Source: JBAZOO01 sp041648735 (GTDB lineage: Bacteria; Verrucomicrobiota; Lentisphaeria; Oligosphaerales; CAITYL01). From it: a stretch of DNA of 48,286 nt. Position numbers and translations under genes: made by a program. Below, piece by piece: positions 8,047 to 15,385 of the stretch (position 1 is its first letter; every line of letters starts with the position of its first letter). Location of the stretch: assembly GCA_041648735.1 (NCBI GenBank), contig JBAZOO010000029.1:1-48286 (forward strand). The letters run 5' to 3'. The notes under the pieces are model-generated. The model worked only from the letters and a program-made list of their open reading frames with translations. It searched no databases and was not told where the DNA came from.

Positions 8047-8103
8047 GGTCGAACGACTCCCATTGCGTTCTCCGCAAAGCGGATGCCGCCGCGGACTCCG
8101 CGG

Positions 8104-9378
8104 TCACGGCCGGGTCGGCGGCGTCGGCTCGGGCTCGGGCTCGGCATGGTCAACCAGCCCCCAGCGCCGCGAGAAGGGCCACCAGGTGAAGTTGGCGACG
8201 CCGACCAGGTTTTGCCGGGGCACCGTGCCCCAGAAGCGGCTGTCGGCGCTGTTCTCGGAGTTGTCGCCAAGCATGAAGAATTCGTCCGCCCCCAGCTTGA
8301 AGGTGGCGTCGGGGCGGTTGAGGTGTTGGGCATGGCCGGGGAGGTTGGCGTAGCCGCGGTAGCCGCCGGTGAAGCTGTAGAGGCGGCGGAAGGGTGGCGA
8401 GCCGTCCACCAGTTCGAACCGGTCGCGGCCAGGCGTCTTCACGTAGAGCCGGCGGTCGCGGATCTGCAATTCATCGCCCGGCAGGCCGGCCAGGCGCTTG
8501 ATGTACCAGCGGCCGCCGAGGCCGCTGCCGTCGGCGTTGCGCAGGCCGTCGGTGACGAAGACGGTGACATCGCCACGGCGCGGCTCCCGGAAGTTGTAGC
8601 GGGTGCGGTCGACGAAGAGGTGGTCGCCCATCAGGAACCAGCCATGGGCGAGGGTCTGACCCTGGCGGAGGAACGGCCGGCCGTCAACCAGCTCAAACTG
8701 GTTCTGGCGGATCAGGTATTGCTTGACGTTCTCCGGCGGCCCCGGCAGGCGGTAGCGGACGCCGCCGATGTAGAGGTCGGTGCGCTCCAGGTAGGGGATG
8801 GCCGGGTGGACCGGCAGCAGCGCCTCGACGAAGCCGTCCCGCTCCACCATGGCGTGGACGTAGCGCCTGGAATAGTGGAGGAAATCGAGGAAGGCGCCGA
8901 GCTTCGAGGGATCCGGCGTCCCCGGCGGGGCCGGCTGGAAATGCATGCCGTAGAGGGTGGGCTGCATGGAGCCGGTCGGGATCTTGAAGGGCTGGAGGAA
9001 GAGGCTGCGGCCGGCGAAGGCGATGGCGAAGGCGACGATCAGCACCTCCACGGTCTCGCGCAGGCCGGCGGCGGCGGGGGTTGGCACCAGCAGCTCCCAG
9101 CGTTCGTGGTAGGAGGCCAGGGCCGCCGCCCGCGCCGCCGCGTCCCCGGACTTCTTGACCGCGCGCACCGCCGCCAGCTCGGCAGCCAGCTTCTGGCATT
9201 GCGCCGCGCTGAGCCGGTCGCGGTTGGCATGGAGCTGGTGGTAGAGCCCTTTTTCCACCTCATAAAGCTGATGGCGGAGCTGCCAGCGGCGGGGGAGCAG
9301 CCGGGGGAGCAGCGCCGAGCCGCCCAGCAGGTAGAGCAGCAGCGCGTCGAAGAGGATGATGAAGAGGGTCTGGGGCAT
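8104..9378 (-). CDS. lepB: Signal peptidase I
   Basis: A 424-residue type I signal peptidase that removes Sec/Tat signal peptides at the outer face of the inner membrane. Two N-terminal hydrophobic segments (residues ~3-24 and ~108-124) bracket a cytoplasmic charged region, as in enterobacterial LepB. Ser137 in PTGSMQPTL is the nucleophile and the Lys in WYIKRLAGLPGD the general base; LGDNSENSADSRFWG is box E. The insert between boxes is long, making the protein larger than E. coli LepB (324). Its start codon overlaps the lepA stop (TGATG), indicating translational coupling. Confidence 0.96.
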   Translation of the reverse strand: MPQTLFIILFDALLLYLLGGSALLPRLLPRRWQLRHQLYEVEKGLYHQLHANRDRLSAAQCQKLAAELAAVRAVKKSGDAAARAAALASYHERWELLVPTPAAAGLRETVEVLIVAFAIAFAGRSLFLQPFKIPTGSMQPTLYGMHFQPAPPGTPDPSKLGAFLDFLHYSRRYVHAMVERDGFVEALLPVHPAIPYLERTDLYIGGVRYRLPGPPENVKQYLIRQNQFELVDGRPFLRQGQTLAHGWFLMGDHLFVDRTRYNFREPRRGDVTVFVTDGLRNADGSGLGGRWYIKRLAGLPGDELQIRDRRLYVKTPGRDRFELVDGSPPFRRLYSFTGGYRGYANLPGHAQHLNRPDATFKLGADEFFMLGDNSENSADSRFWGTVPRQNLVGVANFTWWPFSRRWGLVDHAEPEPEPTPPTRP

Positions 9379-11186
9379 CAGTCCGACTTGGTCTTGAGGA
9401 CTTCCACGAAGGCTTCCTGGGGGATGGCGACGTTGCCGAACTCCCGCATCTTCTTCTTGCCTTCCTTCTGCTTTTCCAACAGCTTCCGCTTGCGCGTGAT
9501 GTCGCCGCCGTAGCACTTGGCCAGCACGTCCTTGCGCATGGCACGGACGGTTTCGCGGGCGACGACCTTGCCGCCGACGGCCGCCTGGATCGGGATCTGG
9601 AACATGTGCGCGGGGATCACCTCCTTGAGCCGTTCCGCGAGCTGCCGGCCGCGGTGCGGCGCCACCTCCGCGTGGACGATCGAGGAGAAGGCGTCCACCG
9701 GCTCGCCGTTGACCAGGATCTCCAGCTTGACCAGCGGCCCGCGCCGGTAGCCGGCCGGCTCGTAGTCCATGCTGCCGTAGCCGCGGGTGACGGTCTTCAG
9801 CCGGTCATGGAAGTCAACCACGATCTCGTGGAGCGGCAAGTTGCAGGTGAGCATGATGTGGAGATGGTCGACGGTGTGGGTGAGGAGGCCCTCACCGCGC
9901 TTTTCCTTGATGAGGTTGAGGATGGCGCCCATGTAGCTGGCGGGGGCCAGGATGCTGGCGTTGATGGTCGGCTCCTCGATGAAGGCGATCTCCGTCGGAT
10001 CCGGCAGGTGGGCGGGGTTGTCCACCTCGATCTGCCGGCCGTTGGTCAGGGTCACATGGTAGACCACGCTCGGATAGGTGACGATCACCTCCATGTTGTA
10101 TTCGCGCGACAGCCGTTCCTGGACGATCTCCATGTGGAGGAGGCCAAGGAAGCCGCAGCGGAAGCCGGCGCCGAGGGCGGGGGAGGTCTCCGCCTGCGCC
10201 ACCAGCGCGGCGTCGTTGAGCTGGAGCTTGGAGATGCTGTACTTGAGCTGCTCGTAGTCGCGGTTGTCAACCGGATAGATGCCGCTGAAGACCATGGGGC
10301 GGATCTTCTGGAAGCCCGGCAGCGGCTCGGTGCAGGGCTGGGCGGCGGCGGTGATGGTGTCGCCGATCAGGATGTCCGCCGGCGTGCGGATGGTGGTGAC
10401 GACAAACCCCGCCTCGCCCGGCCCCAGCTCCTCGGCGTTGACCATCTGCGGCTTGAAATAGCCCAGATCCTTGACCTCCGTCACCAGGCCGTTGCTCAGC
10501 AGTTGGATCTTGTCGCCCTTGCGCAGGGTGCCGCTGACGACGCGGACGTAGGTGACCACGCCGCGGTAGGTGTCGTACACCGAGTCGAACACCAGCGCCC
10601 GCACCCGGTTGTCGGCGGGGGCGGCCGGCGGCGGCATCCGGGCGACCACGGCCTCCAGCACCTCGTCAATGCCGATGTCCTGCTTGGCGCTGACCAGGAT
10701 CGCCTCCTGGGCGGGGATGGTGAGGATCTCCTCAAGCTGCTCGGTGCAGGTGTCGATGTCGGCCGCGGGCAGATCGATCTTGTTGATCAGCGGCACCAGC
10801 TTGAGCCCCTGGCGGTTGGCCAGGTTCGCGTTGGCCACGGTCTGCGCCTGGACCCCCTGGACGGCATCGATCACCAGCAGGCCGCCCTCGCAGGCGGCCA
10901 GGCTGCGGCTGACCTCGTAGGAGAAGTCAACGTGTCCCGGCGTGTCGATCAGGTTGAACTGGTAGAGTTCGCCGTTCGCCGCCGTGTACATCATCCGCAC
11001 GGGATGCGATTTGATGGTGATGCCGCGCTCGCGCTCCAGGTCCATGGCGTCCAGCACCTGATCCTGGAACTTGCGCTCCTCGATGGTCTTGGTGTGGAGC
11101 AGCAGCCGGTCGGCGAGGGTGGTCTTGCCGTGGTCAATGTGGGCGATGATCGCGAAATTGCGGATGTGGGAAATCGGGAATGCCAT
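9378..11186 (-). CDS. lepA: Elongation factor 4 (LepA)
   Basis: A 602-residue translational GTPase, close to the usual ~600. The G domain is intact (G1 AHIDHGKTTLADRLL, G3 DTPGHVDF, G4 NKIDLP), followed by EF-G-like domains and the LepA-specific C-terminal domain with the basic KRKLLEKQKEGKKKMREFGN stretch. It acts on the ribosome in back-translocation or initiation fidelity. The start MAFPISHIRNF matches the family N-terminus; longer in-frame starts read into non-coding sequence. No Shine-Dalgarno is visible, and a TATAGT hexamer lies only 9 nt before the ATG. It is followed directly by lepB. Confidence 0.97.
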   Translation of the reverse strand: MAFPISHIRNFAIIAHIDHGKTTLADRLLLHTKTIEERKFQDQVLDAMDLERERGITIKSHPVRMMYTAANGELYQFNLIDTPGHVDFSYEVSRSLAACEGGLLVIDAVQGVQAQTVANANLANRQGLKLVPLINKIDLPAADIDTCTEQLEEILTIPAQEAILVSAKQDIGIDEVLEAVVARMPPPAAPADNRVRALVFDSVYDTYRGVVTYVRVVSGTLRKGDKIQLLSNGLVTEVKDLGYFKPQMVNAEELGPGEAGFVVTTIRTPADILIGDTITAAAQPCTEPLPGFQKIRPMVFSGIYPVDNRDYEQLKYSISKLQLNDAALVAQAETSPALGAGFRCGFLGLLHMEIVQERLSREYNMEVIVTYPSVVYHVTLTNGRQIEVDNPAHLPDPTEIAFIEEPTINASILAPASYMGAILNLIKEKRGEGLLTHTVDHLHIMLTCNLPLHEIVVDFHDRLKTVTRGYGSMDYEPAGYRRGPLVKLEILVNGEPVDAFSSIVHAEVAPHRGRQLAERLKEVIPAHMFQIPIQAAVGGKVVARETVRAMRKDVLAKCYGGDITRKRKLLEKQKEGKKKMREFGNVAIPQEAFVEVLKTKSD

Positions 11187-11692
11187 AGTCCGCGTACTAT
11201 ACTTGCCGCCGCCCGCTTTGCCGGGGGGGGGGCGGGGGCACCCCAGGCCAGCCAATCCTTGGTCTCGCCACGGAGACGCGGAGTCCACCCAAAGGACAAT
11301 CGCCGGACGGATGAAATCCCGCGGCCATGACCCTTCCCACAATGGTGCCCAGTGCCCATTCTTCAGCTTGGCCCCGGACGCGCAAAGCTTAATGGCGGCA
11401 GCTTGGGGACAGGAAAGTTCAGACCAAGTCCACACCCGCCGCGTCGTCCACATCATCCGCCCTTGGAAGCACCGCGGCCAATGCCTGCCCCCAATGGCCC
11501 CATCCCCGGCCCCGCGCCCCGCCGCCCGCCCCCGCGGGCAACATGCGCCAGCAGCGCTGCTTACACAGGTTCCGGCTTGCATTCGGATTCCGCCAAGTAT
11601 AGATTTCTAAGCTTTGCAGGCAAGCCGGTGGCCGCTCACGACGCCGGCTTCCGGGATCCTGTTGCGAACCAACCATCACGGAAGGGACTGTC
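11187..11692. other. Divergent intergenic region without a recognisable gene
   Basis: About 500 bp between lepA (minus) and a lipoprotein gene (plus). It contains a run of ten G (11223-11232), a copy of gcttggggacagg (11401-11413) shared with the 6.7-kb repeat island, and promoter-like sequence near 11577-11603. I found no tRNA or other structured RNA that I could support. Confidence 0.5.
11577..11603 (+). promoter_or_regulatory. Possible promoter for lipoprotein pair
   Basis: TTGCAT (11577-11582) and TATAGA (11598-11603) are 15 bp apart, about 90 bp before the ATG at 11693. The short spacer makes this weaker than the other promoters listed. Confidence 0.35.
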
Positions 11693-12070
11693 ATGAAGCG
11701 GTGGCCTGGAAAATGGGTGCTGGCCGGCCTGGCGGCCGCCGGCCTGCTGCTGGGCGGCGGCTGCACGGTGCCGATGCAGGGGGCGCCAAGCCTGTCGCTG
11801 CTGTCGCGGCAGCTCCCTCCCACCTCGCCCAAAATCAAGATCCTGGGGCCGGAAGTGGAGGAGTCGGACACCCTCCACTGGTTCCTGCTCCTGTTCATGG
11901 TCGGGCCGATGGTGCCCAGCCACGAGGCCGCCGCCCAGCGGCTGCTGGAAGCGCACCATGCCGACCTGCTGGTGGATGCGGAAATGGAGAGTTCCACCTA
12001 CGGCATCCCCTACCTCTACATGCAAATCAACTCCACCGTCCGCGGCCGGCCGGCCGTGTTCGTGAAATGA
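11693..12070 (+). CDS. Small lipoprotein
   Basis: A 125-residue protein with a lipoprotein signal: MKRWPGKWVLAGLAAAGLLL then a lipobox GGGC with Cys24. The mature part contains a hydrophobic stretch (HWFLLLFMVGPMVPS, ~62-76) and DLLVDAEMESSTYGIPY, which resembles small TRL-like periplasmic lipoproteins. Function is unknown. AAGGGA upstream (about 9 nt) supports the start. The next gene also encodes a lipoprotein of similar size and overlaps or abuts it, so the pair is probably co-expressed. Confidence 0.75.
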   Translation: MKRWPGKWVLAGLAAAGLLLGGGCTVPMQGAPSLSLLSRQLPPTSPKIKILGPEVEESDTLHWFLLLFMVGPMVPSHEAAAQRLLEAHHADLLVDAEMESSTYGIPYLYMQINSTVRGRPAVFVK

Positions 12071-12078
12071 GGCCGCCC

Positions 12079-12438
12079 ATGAAGCGCATCCTGCCCCTGC
12101 TGCTGTTGGCCGGCACCGTGCTTGGCGGTTCCGCCGGCTGCGTCCACAAGGTGTTCACGGCGCCGGTGACCCTCTCGACCAAGGGCGAGGTGGCGCGGCA
12201 CTTGACGCCGGTCAAGCCGGTCTCCGTCCAGCGCTCGGACTACATTTTTCTCATCATCCCCATCCTCCACGACCCGGCAACCGGCTATGACGAACTGCTG
12301 GCGGCGGCGCGGGCGGCCGGCGGCGACGCGGTGGCCGACGTCCAGTTCCGCACCAGGCCGGGCTTCTTCCTCGTCCCGTTCTTCCTGGTGAACAACTACG
12401 AATGGAGCGGGATGGCCGTCCGCACCGCCACGGAGTGA
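12079..12438 (+). CDS. Small lipoprotein
   Basis: A 119-residue protein with a lipoprotein signal ending in the lipobox SAGC (MKRILPLLLLAGTVLGGSAG, then Cys21). The mature part (RSDYIFLIIPILHDPATGYD, then GGDAVADVQFRTRPGFFLVP) resembles TRL-like lipoproteins, whose members carry a conserved GADA/GGDA-type stretch. An ATG at 12067 overlaps the previous stop, but GAGG at 12069-12072 with a 6-nt spacer points to ATG 12079. The final 13 codons are part of a 110-bp sequence repeated 461 bp downstream. Confidence 0.72.
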   Translation: MKRILPLLLLAGTVLGGSAGCVHKVFTAPVTLSTKGEVARHLTPVKPVSVQRSDYIFLIIPILHDPATGYDELLAAARAAGGDAVADVQFRTRPGFFLVPFFLVNNYEWSGMAVRTATE

Positions 12439-12507
12439 GCGGCTGGCGGGGGCGCCTCTCCACCCCCTGCCGCCGCCAGCCCCAACCGGAATCCCAAGGA
12501 CTTCAGG
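12398..12507. repeat. 110-bp direct repeat, copy 1
   Basis: This segment covers the end of the second lipoprotein gene and its 3' flank. It recurs at 12859-12968 with three mismatches. The next 39 bp (12507-12545) match 13129-13167 inside the exonuclease gene (two mismatches), so copy 1 looks like a longer duplicate that lost about 160 bp. Confidence 0.85.
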
Positions 12508-12545
12508 AGCACGTCGTCGAGCGCGCGGTGGGCACGGGCGCCGGC
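12507..12545. repeat. 39-bp fragment of the exonuclease gene
   Basis: Positions 12507-12545 repeat 13129-13167, part of the DEDDh exonuclease coding sequence, with two mismatches. It directly follows copy 1 of the 110-bp repeat and is a broken duplicate, not coding. Confidence 0.8.
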
Positions 12546-12605
12546 TACGCAGCGCATAATCCTAATCAATTAGAACCCATGAGAACACCTGCAAGGAGTG
12601 TCACG

Positions 12606-12800
12606 ATGGATGCACAAGTAAAAATAATCTATTGGCAAGATGGTGACTTTTGGCTCGGATATATTGAAGAATATCCGGACTATATGACCCAAGGAATGAG
12701 CCTTGAAGAATTGCGGGGGAACCTTAAAGATGTTTATAAGGAATTGAGTTCCGGAGCGATTCCCTGCGCCCGCAGGGAGGAAGAGCTGGTTCTGACATGA
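12606..12800 (+). CDS. hicB: HicB-like antitoxin
   Basis: A 64-residue protein with the HicB partial RNase H-like fold signature: VKIIYWQDGDFWLGYIEEYP, then GMSLEELRGNLKDVYKEL. HicB normally binds and neutralises the HicA mRNA interferase and represses its own promoter; this short form has no added DNA-binding domain. AAGGAG with 7-nt spacing fixes ATG 12606 over an in-frame ATG at 12579. The region is visibly AT-richer than its surroundings, suggesting transfer. Its stop overlaps the start of a truncated hicA (ATGA), the gene order of hicBA modules where the antitoxin comes first. With the toxin broken it is an orphan. Confidence 0.82.
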   Translation: MDAQVKIIYWQDGDFWLGYIEEYPDYMTQGMSLEELRGNLKDVYKELSSGAIPCARREEELVLT

Positions 12801-12856
12801 AACGGAATGAACTCATTAAGAAGCTTGCGGAAATGCGCTGTGAGTTCATATTCTAA
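12797..12856 (+). pseudogene. hicA: HicA toxin, 19-codon remnant
   Basis: MKRNELIKKLAEMRCEFIF matches the first helix of HicA (dsRBD-like mRNA interferase, usually 60-80 residues). The frame then stops at TAA (12854-12856). The match ends three bases before copy 2 of the 110-bp repeat begins at 12859, so everything after the first helix, including the catalytic His, has been lost. No toxin activity is expected. It overlaps hicB by 4 bp. Confidence 0.75.
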
Positions 12857-12858
12857 CC

Positions 12859-12968
12859 ACGAATGGAGCGGGATGGCCGTCCGCACCACCACGGAGTGAG
12901 CGGCTGGCGGGGGCGCCTCTCCACCCCCTGCCGCCGCCGGCCCCAACCGGAATCCCCAGGACTTCAGG
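12859..12968. repeat. 110-bp direct repeat, copy 2
   Basis: Matches 12398-12507 at an offset of 461 bp. It restarts with the last codons of the lipoprotein gene (EWSGMAVRTTTE and a stop), now without a gene in front, and runs into the 3' end of the exonuclease gene at 12964. Confidence 0.85.
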
Positions 12969-13596
12969 GACGCCGCTCCCGCGCCGAAGGTGCGGCGAGC
13001 TTGCACAGCCAGGCGGCGGCGGCAGCCTTGGATTTCTTCATGAGGGCGGCGAGGATTTCGGGCGGCGGCGGTGCGCCGAGGCGCTCCCCCACCAGGGCGG
13101 CCAAGTGGTTCCAGAGGGCGACGGTCATGAGCACGTCGTCGAGCGCGCGGTGGGCGCGGGTGCCGGCGGGGGTCTCCAGCCGCAGATGCCGGACCAGGGT
13201 GCCAAGCTGGTGGTTGGGCGCCTCCGGGACCAGGCGGCGGGCCAGGCGCATGGTGCAAAGGAAGGGGCGTTCGTGCGCCAGGCCGGCGCGCGCCATTTCG
13301 GCGGCAAAGAAGCGGGCGTCGAAGGCGGCGTTGTGGGCGACGCAGGTGTGGCCGGCGAGGAAGCGGTGGAGTTCGGGCATGACGGCTTCCGGCGGCGGCT
13401 GGCCGCGGACCATGGCGTTGGTGATGCCGGTCAAGCCGGTGATGAAGGTGGGGATGGGGAAGCCGGGGTGCATGAGCTGGGCGAAGGTGGCGACCACTTC
13501 GCCGTCGCGGACAATGGCGGCACCGACCTCGATGGTCCGGTCCCAGCCGGCGCTCAGGCCGGTGGTCTCAAAGTCAATGACCGCGTAGTCCGCCAT
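12964..13596 (-). CDS. DEDDh 3'-5' exonuclease (DnaQ-like)
   Basis: A 210-residue exonuclease of the DnaQ/epsilon-RNase T superfamily. All catalytic residues are visible: DFET (Asp8, Glu10), HNAAFD with the third Asp (~residue 93) and HRALDDVLMT with His and the fourth Asp (~residues 146-151). It would trim single-stranded 3' ends as a proofreading-type or repair nuclease; the lack of further domains argues against a fused polymerase or helicase role. It begins 44 bp after lpxA on the same strand and could be the last gene of the envelope cluster. Part of its coding sequence has been copied at 12507-12545. Confidence 0.9.
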   Translation of the reverse strand: MADYAVIDFETTGLSAGWDRTIEVGAAIVRDGEVVATFAQLMHPGFPIPTFITGLTGITNAMVRGQPPPEAVMPELHRFLAGHTCVAHNAAFDARFFAAEMARAGLAHERPFLCTMRLARRLVPEAPNHQLGTLVRHLRLETPAGTRAHRALDDVLMTVALWNHLAALVGERLGAPPPPEILAALMKKSKAAAAAWLCKLAAPSARERRP

Positions 13597-13640
13597 TCCC
13601 TGGCACCCTCCATTGCGGGGCCATTGGCCGCCGCCAGCCG

Positions 13641-14426
13641 TCAGCCCCTGGGACGGGCGACGCCGCGCCCGCTCTTTTCCGCGAACTCCGCAAAATAGAG
13701 CGCCTCGGGGACGTTGGCGAACTCCACCCGGATTTTGGCGATCGCCTCCTCGGCGCGCAGGCCGCCGCGGAAGAAGATCCTGTAGACGTCCAGCAGCGCC
13801 CGGAGCTGTTCCGGGGTGAAGCCGGCGCGTTCAAGCCCGACCTTGTTGATCATCCGCGGTTCGGCGGGGGCGCCGTCGACGAGGGTGAAGGGGGTCACGT
13901 CCTGCACCACTTTCGCGGTGGCGCCGACCATGCTGAAGCGGCCGATGCGGACGAACTGGACGGCGCCGCCCATGCCGCCAAAGGTCACATGGTCCTCGAC
14001 GGTCACATGGCCGGCGAGCTGGGTGCTGTTGCTCATCACCACGCGGTCGCCGAGGGTGCAGTCATGGGCGATGTGGCAGTAGGCGAGGAGGTGGCAGTCG
14101 TTGCCGACCACCGTCCGGCCGCCGTCCTGGGTGGAGGCATGGATGGTGACATATTCGCGGAAGGTGCAGCCGGCGCCGACCTCGACGAAGGCGGTGCCGC
14201 CCTTCCACTTCAGGTCCTGGGTCTTGCCGCCGATGCAGGCGAAGGGGAAGACCTCGCAGCGCGGCCCGAGGGAGGTGTGCCCCTCGACCATGGCGTGCGG
14301 GTGCAGCCGGCAGCCGTCCCCGAGCTTGACGTGGGGGCCGACATAGGCGAAGGGGCCGATCTCGCAGTCCGCCCCCAGCTCGGCGCCGGGCATGACCACC
14401 GCGGCGGGGTGGATCGTCGTGCTCAC
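13641..14426 (-). CDS. lpxA: UDP-N-acetylglucosamine O-acyltransferase
   Basis: A 261-residue left-handed beta-helix acyltransferase, same size as E. coli LpxA (262). It transfers a 3-hydroxyacyl chain from ACP to UDP-GlcNAc in the first step of lipid A synthesis. Hexapeptide repeats fill residues ~5-175, the catalytic His is His121 in CHIAHDC, and the helical C-terminal domain is complete (GLERAGFTPEQLRALLDVYR). It starts with GTG at 14426 inside the GTGA overlap with the tandem FabZ gene, so the two are translationally coupled. That pairing ties the dehydratase and the acyltransferase, which compete for the same 3-hydroxyacyl-ACP pool. Confidence 0.96.
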   Translation of the reverse strand: MSTTIHPAAVVMPGAELGADCEIGPFAYVGPHVKLGDGCRLHPHAMVEGHTSLGPRCEVFPFACIGGKTQDLKWKGGTAFVEVGAGCTFREYVTIHASTQDGGRTVVGNDCHLLAYCHIAHDCTLGDRVVMSNSTQLAGHVTVEDHVTFGGMGGAVQFVRIGRFSMVGATAKVVQDVTPFTLVDGAPAEPRMINKVGLERAGFTPEQLRALLDVYRIFFRGGLRAEEAIAKIRVEFANVPEALYFAEFAEKSGRGVARPRG

Positions 14427-15373
14427 GCGGCACCCCCGGCCGGCGCCTCGCGGTCGACGATGGCGAACTTCATCAGGACTTCGCTCACCAGTTGGTCGCC
14501 GACGTAGAGCTTCGCCTCGCCCTTGCCGAACTTGGCGCGCATTTCCGAGGCGGTGTCGAGCAGGAGCTGGTCGCCCGGCAGCACGGGGGCATGGAAGCGC
14601 GCCTCGTCGATCGCCATGAAGAAGCCGAGCTTGCCGTGGTTGGCGGGGATGGACAGCGCCAGCGCGCAGCCGGCCTGGGCCGCCATCTCGACTTGCAGGT
14701 AGCCGGGGGTGAAGGGCAGCGCCGGCGCCGCCATGTAGGGTTCGTTGCCGGAAATGTTCTTGAGGCCGACGAGCCGCTGCGCCCCGGCGTCCATGTGCAG
14801 GATGCGGTCGATCAGGAGGAAGGGGTAGCGGTGCGGGATCACGGCCATGACTTCCTCCACCTTCCGGGGCGCGGCGGCGGGCAGGGCGAGATCCTTGCGG
14901 TTGGGCACCAGTGCGTCCAAGGGGCGGGTGAAGGCGGCGCGCGGCCGCCAGGCGAGGCGGATGACGCCTTGGCAGGCGACCTCGTCCTCGACGCGGGTCT
15001 GGGCGCTGAAGAGGCACTCGCCGGTGGCTTCGTCGCGCCCCTCAAAAGTGGCCTCCACCAGCAGCAGGTCGCCCGGCAGCACCGGCTTGCGGAACTTGAT
15101 CTTCTGGACGGCGGCCAGCCAGGGCAGCAGCCCCGGCGCCGGCGGGGGCGGCAGCAGCAGCTCCGCGGCCTGGCTCATGGCGGCGACTTGGAGCACGCCC
15201 GGCAGGATCGGGGCGCCGGGGAAGTGGCCTTGGAAGAACTCCTCGTCCATGGAGGCGGCCTTGAGCGCCTGCACCTTCCGGCCGGGCTCCACCACCAGGG
15301 CGCGGTCCAGCATCAGCAGGGGCCGCCGCACCGTCAGCCGCTCCAGCAACTCTTGGTAGTCCAGGACTGCCAT
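14423..15373 (-). CDS. Tandem FabZ-type 3-hydroxyacyl-ACP dehydratase (two hotdog domains)
   Basis: A 316-residue protein made of two FabZ domains (~1-145 and ~170-307). FabZ acts as a homodimer whose active site pairs a His from one subunit with a Glu from the other, 14 residues later in sequence. Domain 1 keeps the His (GHFPG, His50), but position 64 is Ala (VLQVAAMSQ). Domain 2 keeps the Glu (YLQVEMAAQ, Glu229), but position 215, where His should be, is Ala (EPYMAAPALP). The fused pseudo-dimer thus predicts one complete site, His50 with Glu229, and one dead site. Domain 2 also retains PHRYPFLLIDR; domain 1 has RRPLLMLDR. It lies 12 bp after lptD and overlaps lpxA by 4 bp. Single-domain FabZ is ~150 residues. 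Confidence 0.9.
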   Translation of the reverse strand: MAVLDYQELLERLTVRRPLLMLDRALVVEPGRKVQALKAASMDEEFFQGHFPGAPILPGVLQVAAMSQAAELLLPPPPAPGLLPWLAAVQKIKFRKPVLPGDLLLVEATFEGRDEATGECLFSAQTRVEDEVACQGVIRLAWRPRAAFTRPLDALVPNRKDLALPAAAPRKVEEVMAVIPHRYPFLLIDRILHMDAGAQRLVGLKNISGNEPYMAAPALPFTPGYLQVEMAAQAGCALALSIPANHGKLGFFMAIDEARFHAPVLPGDQLLLDTASEMRAKFGKGEAKLYVGDQLVSEVLMKFAIVDREAPAGGAA

Positions 15374-15385
15374 GTCGAATCCTCG

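Noticed and set aside
11384..11617. 10-bp inverted pair gcaaagctta / taagctttgc
   Set aside because: Over 200 bp apart and short; could easily be chance.
12067..12078. Upstream ATG of the second lipoprotein gene
   Set aside because: The GAGG ribosome site overlaps it and is correctly spaced for ATG 12079, which also gives a normal lipoprotein signal.
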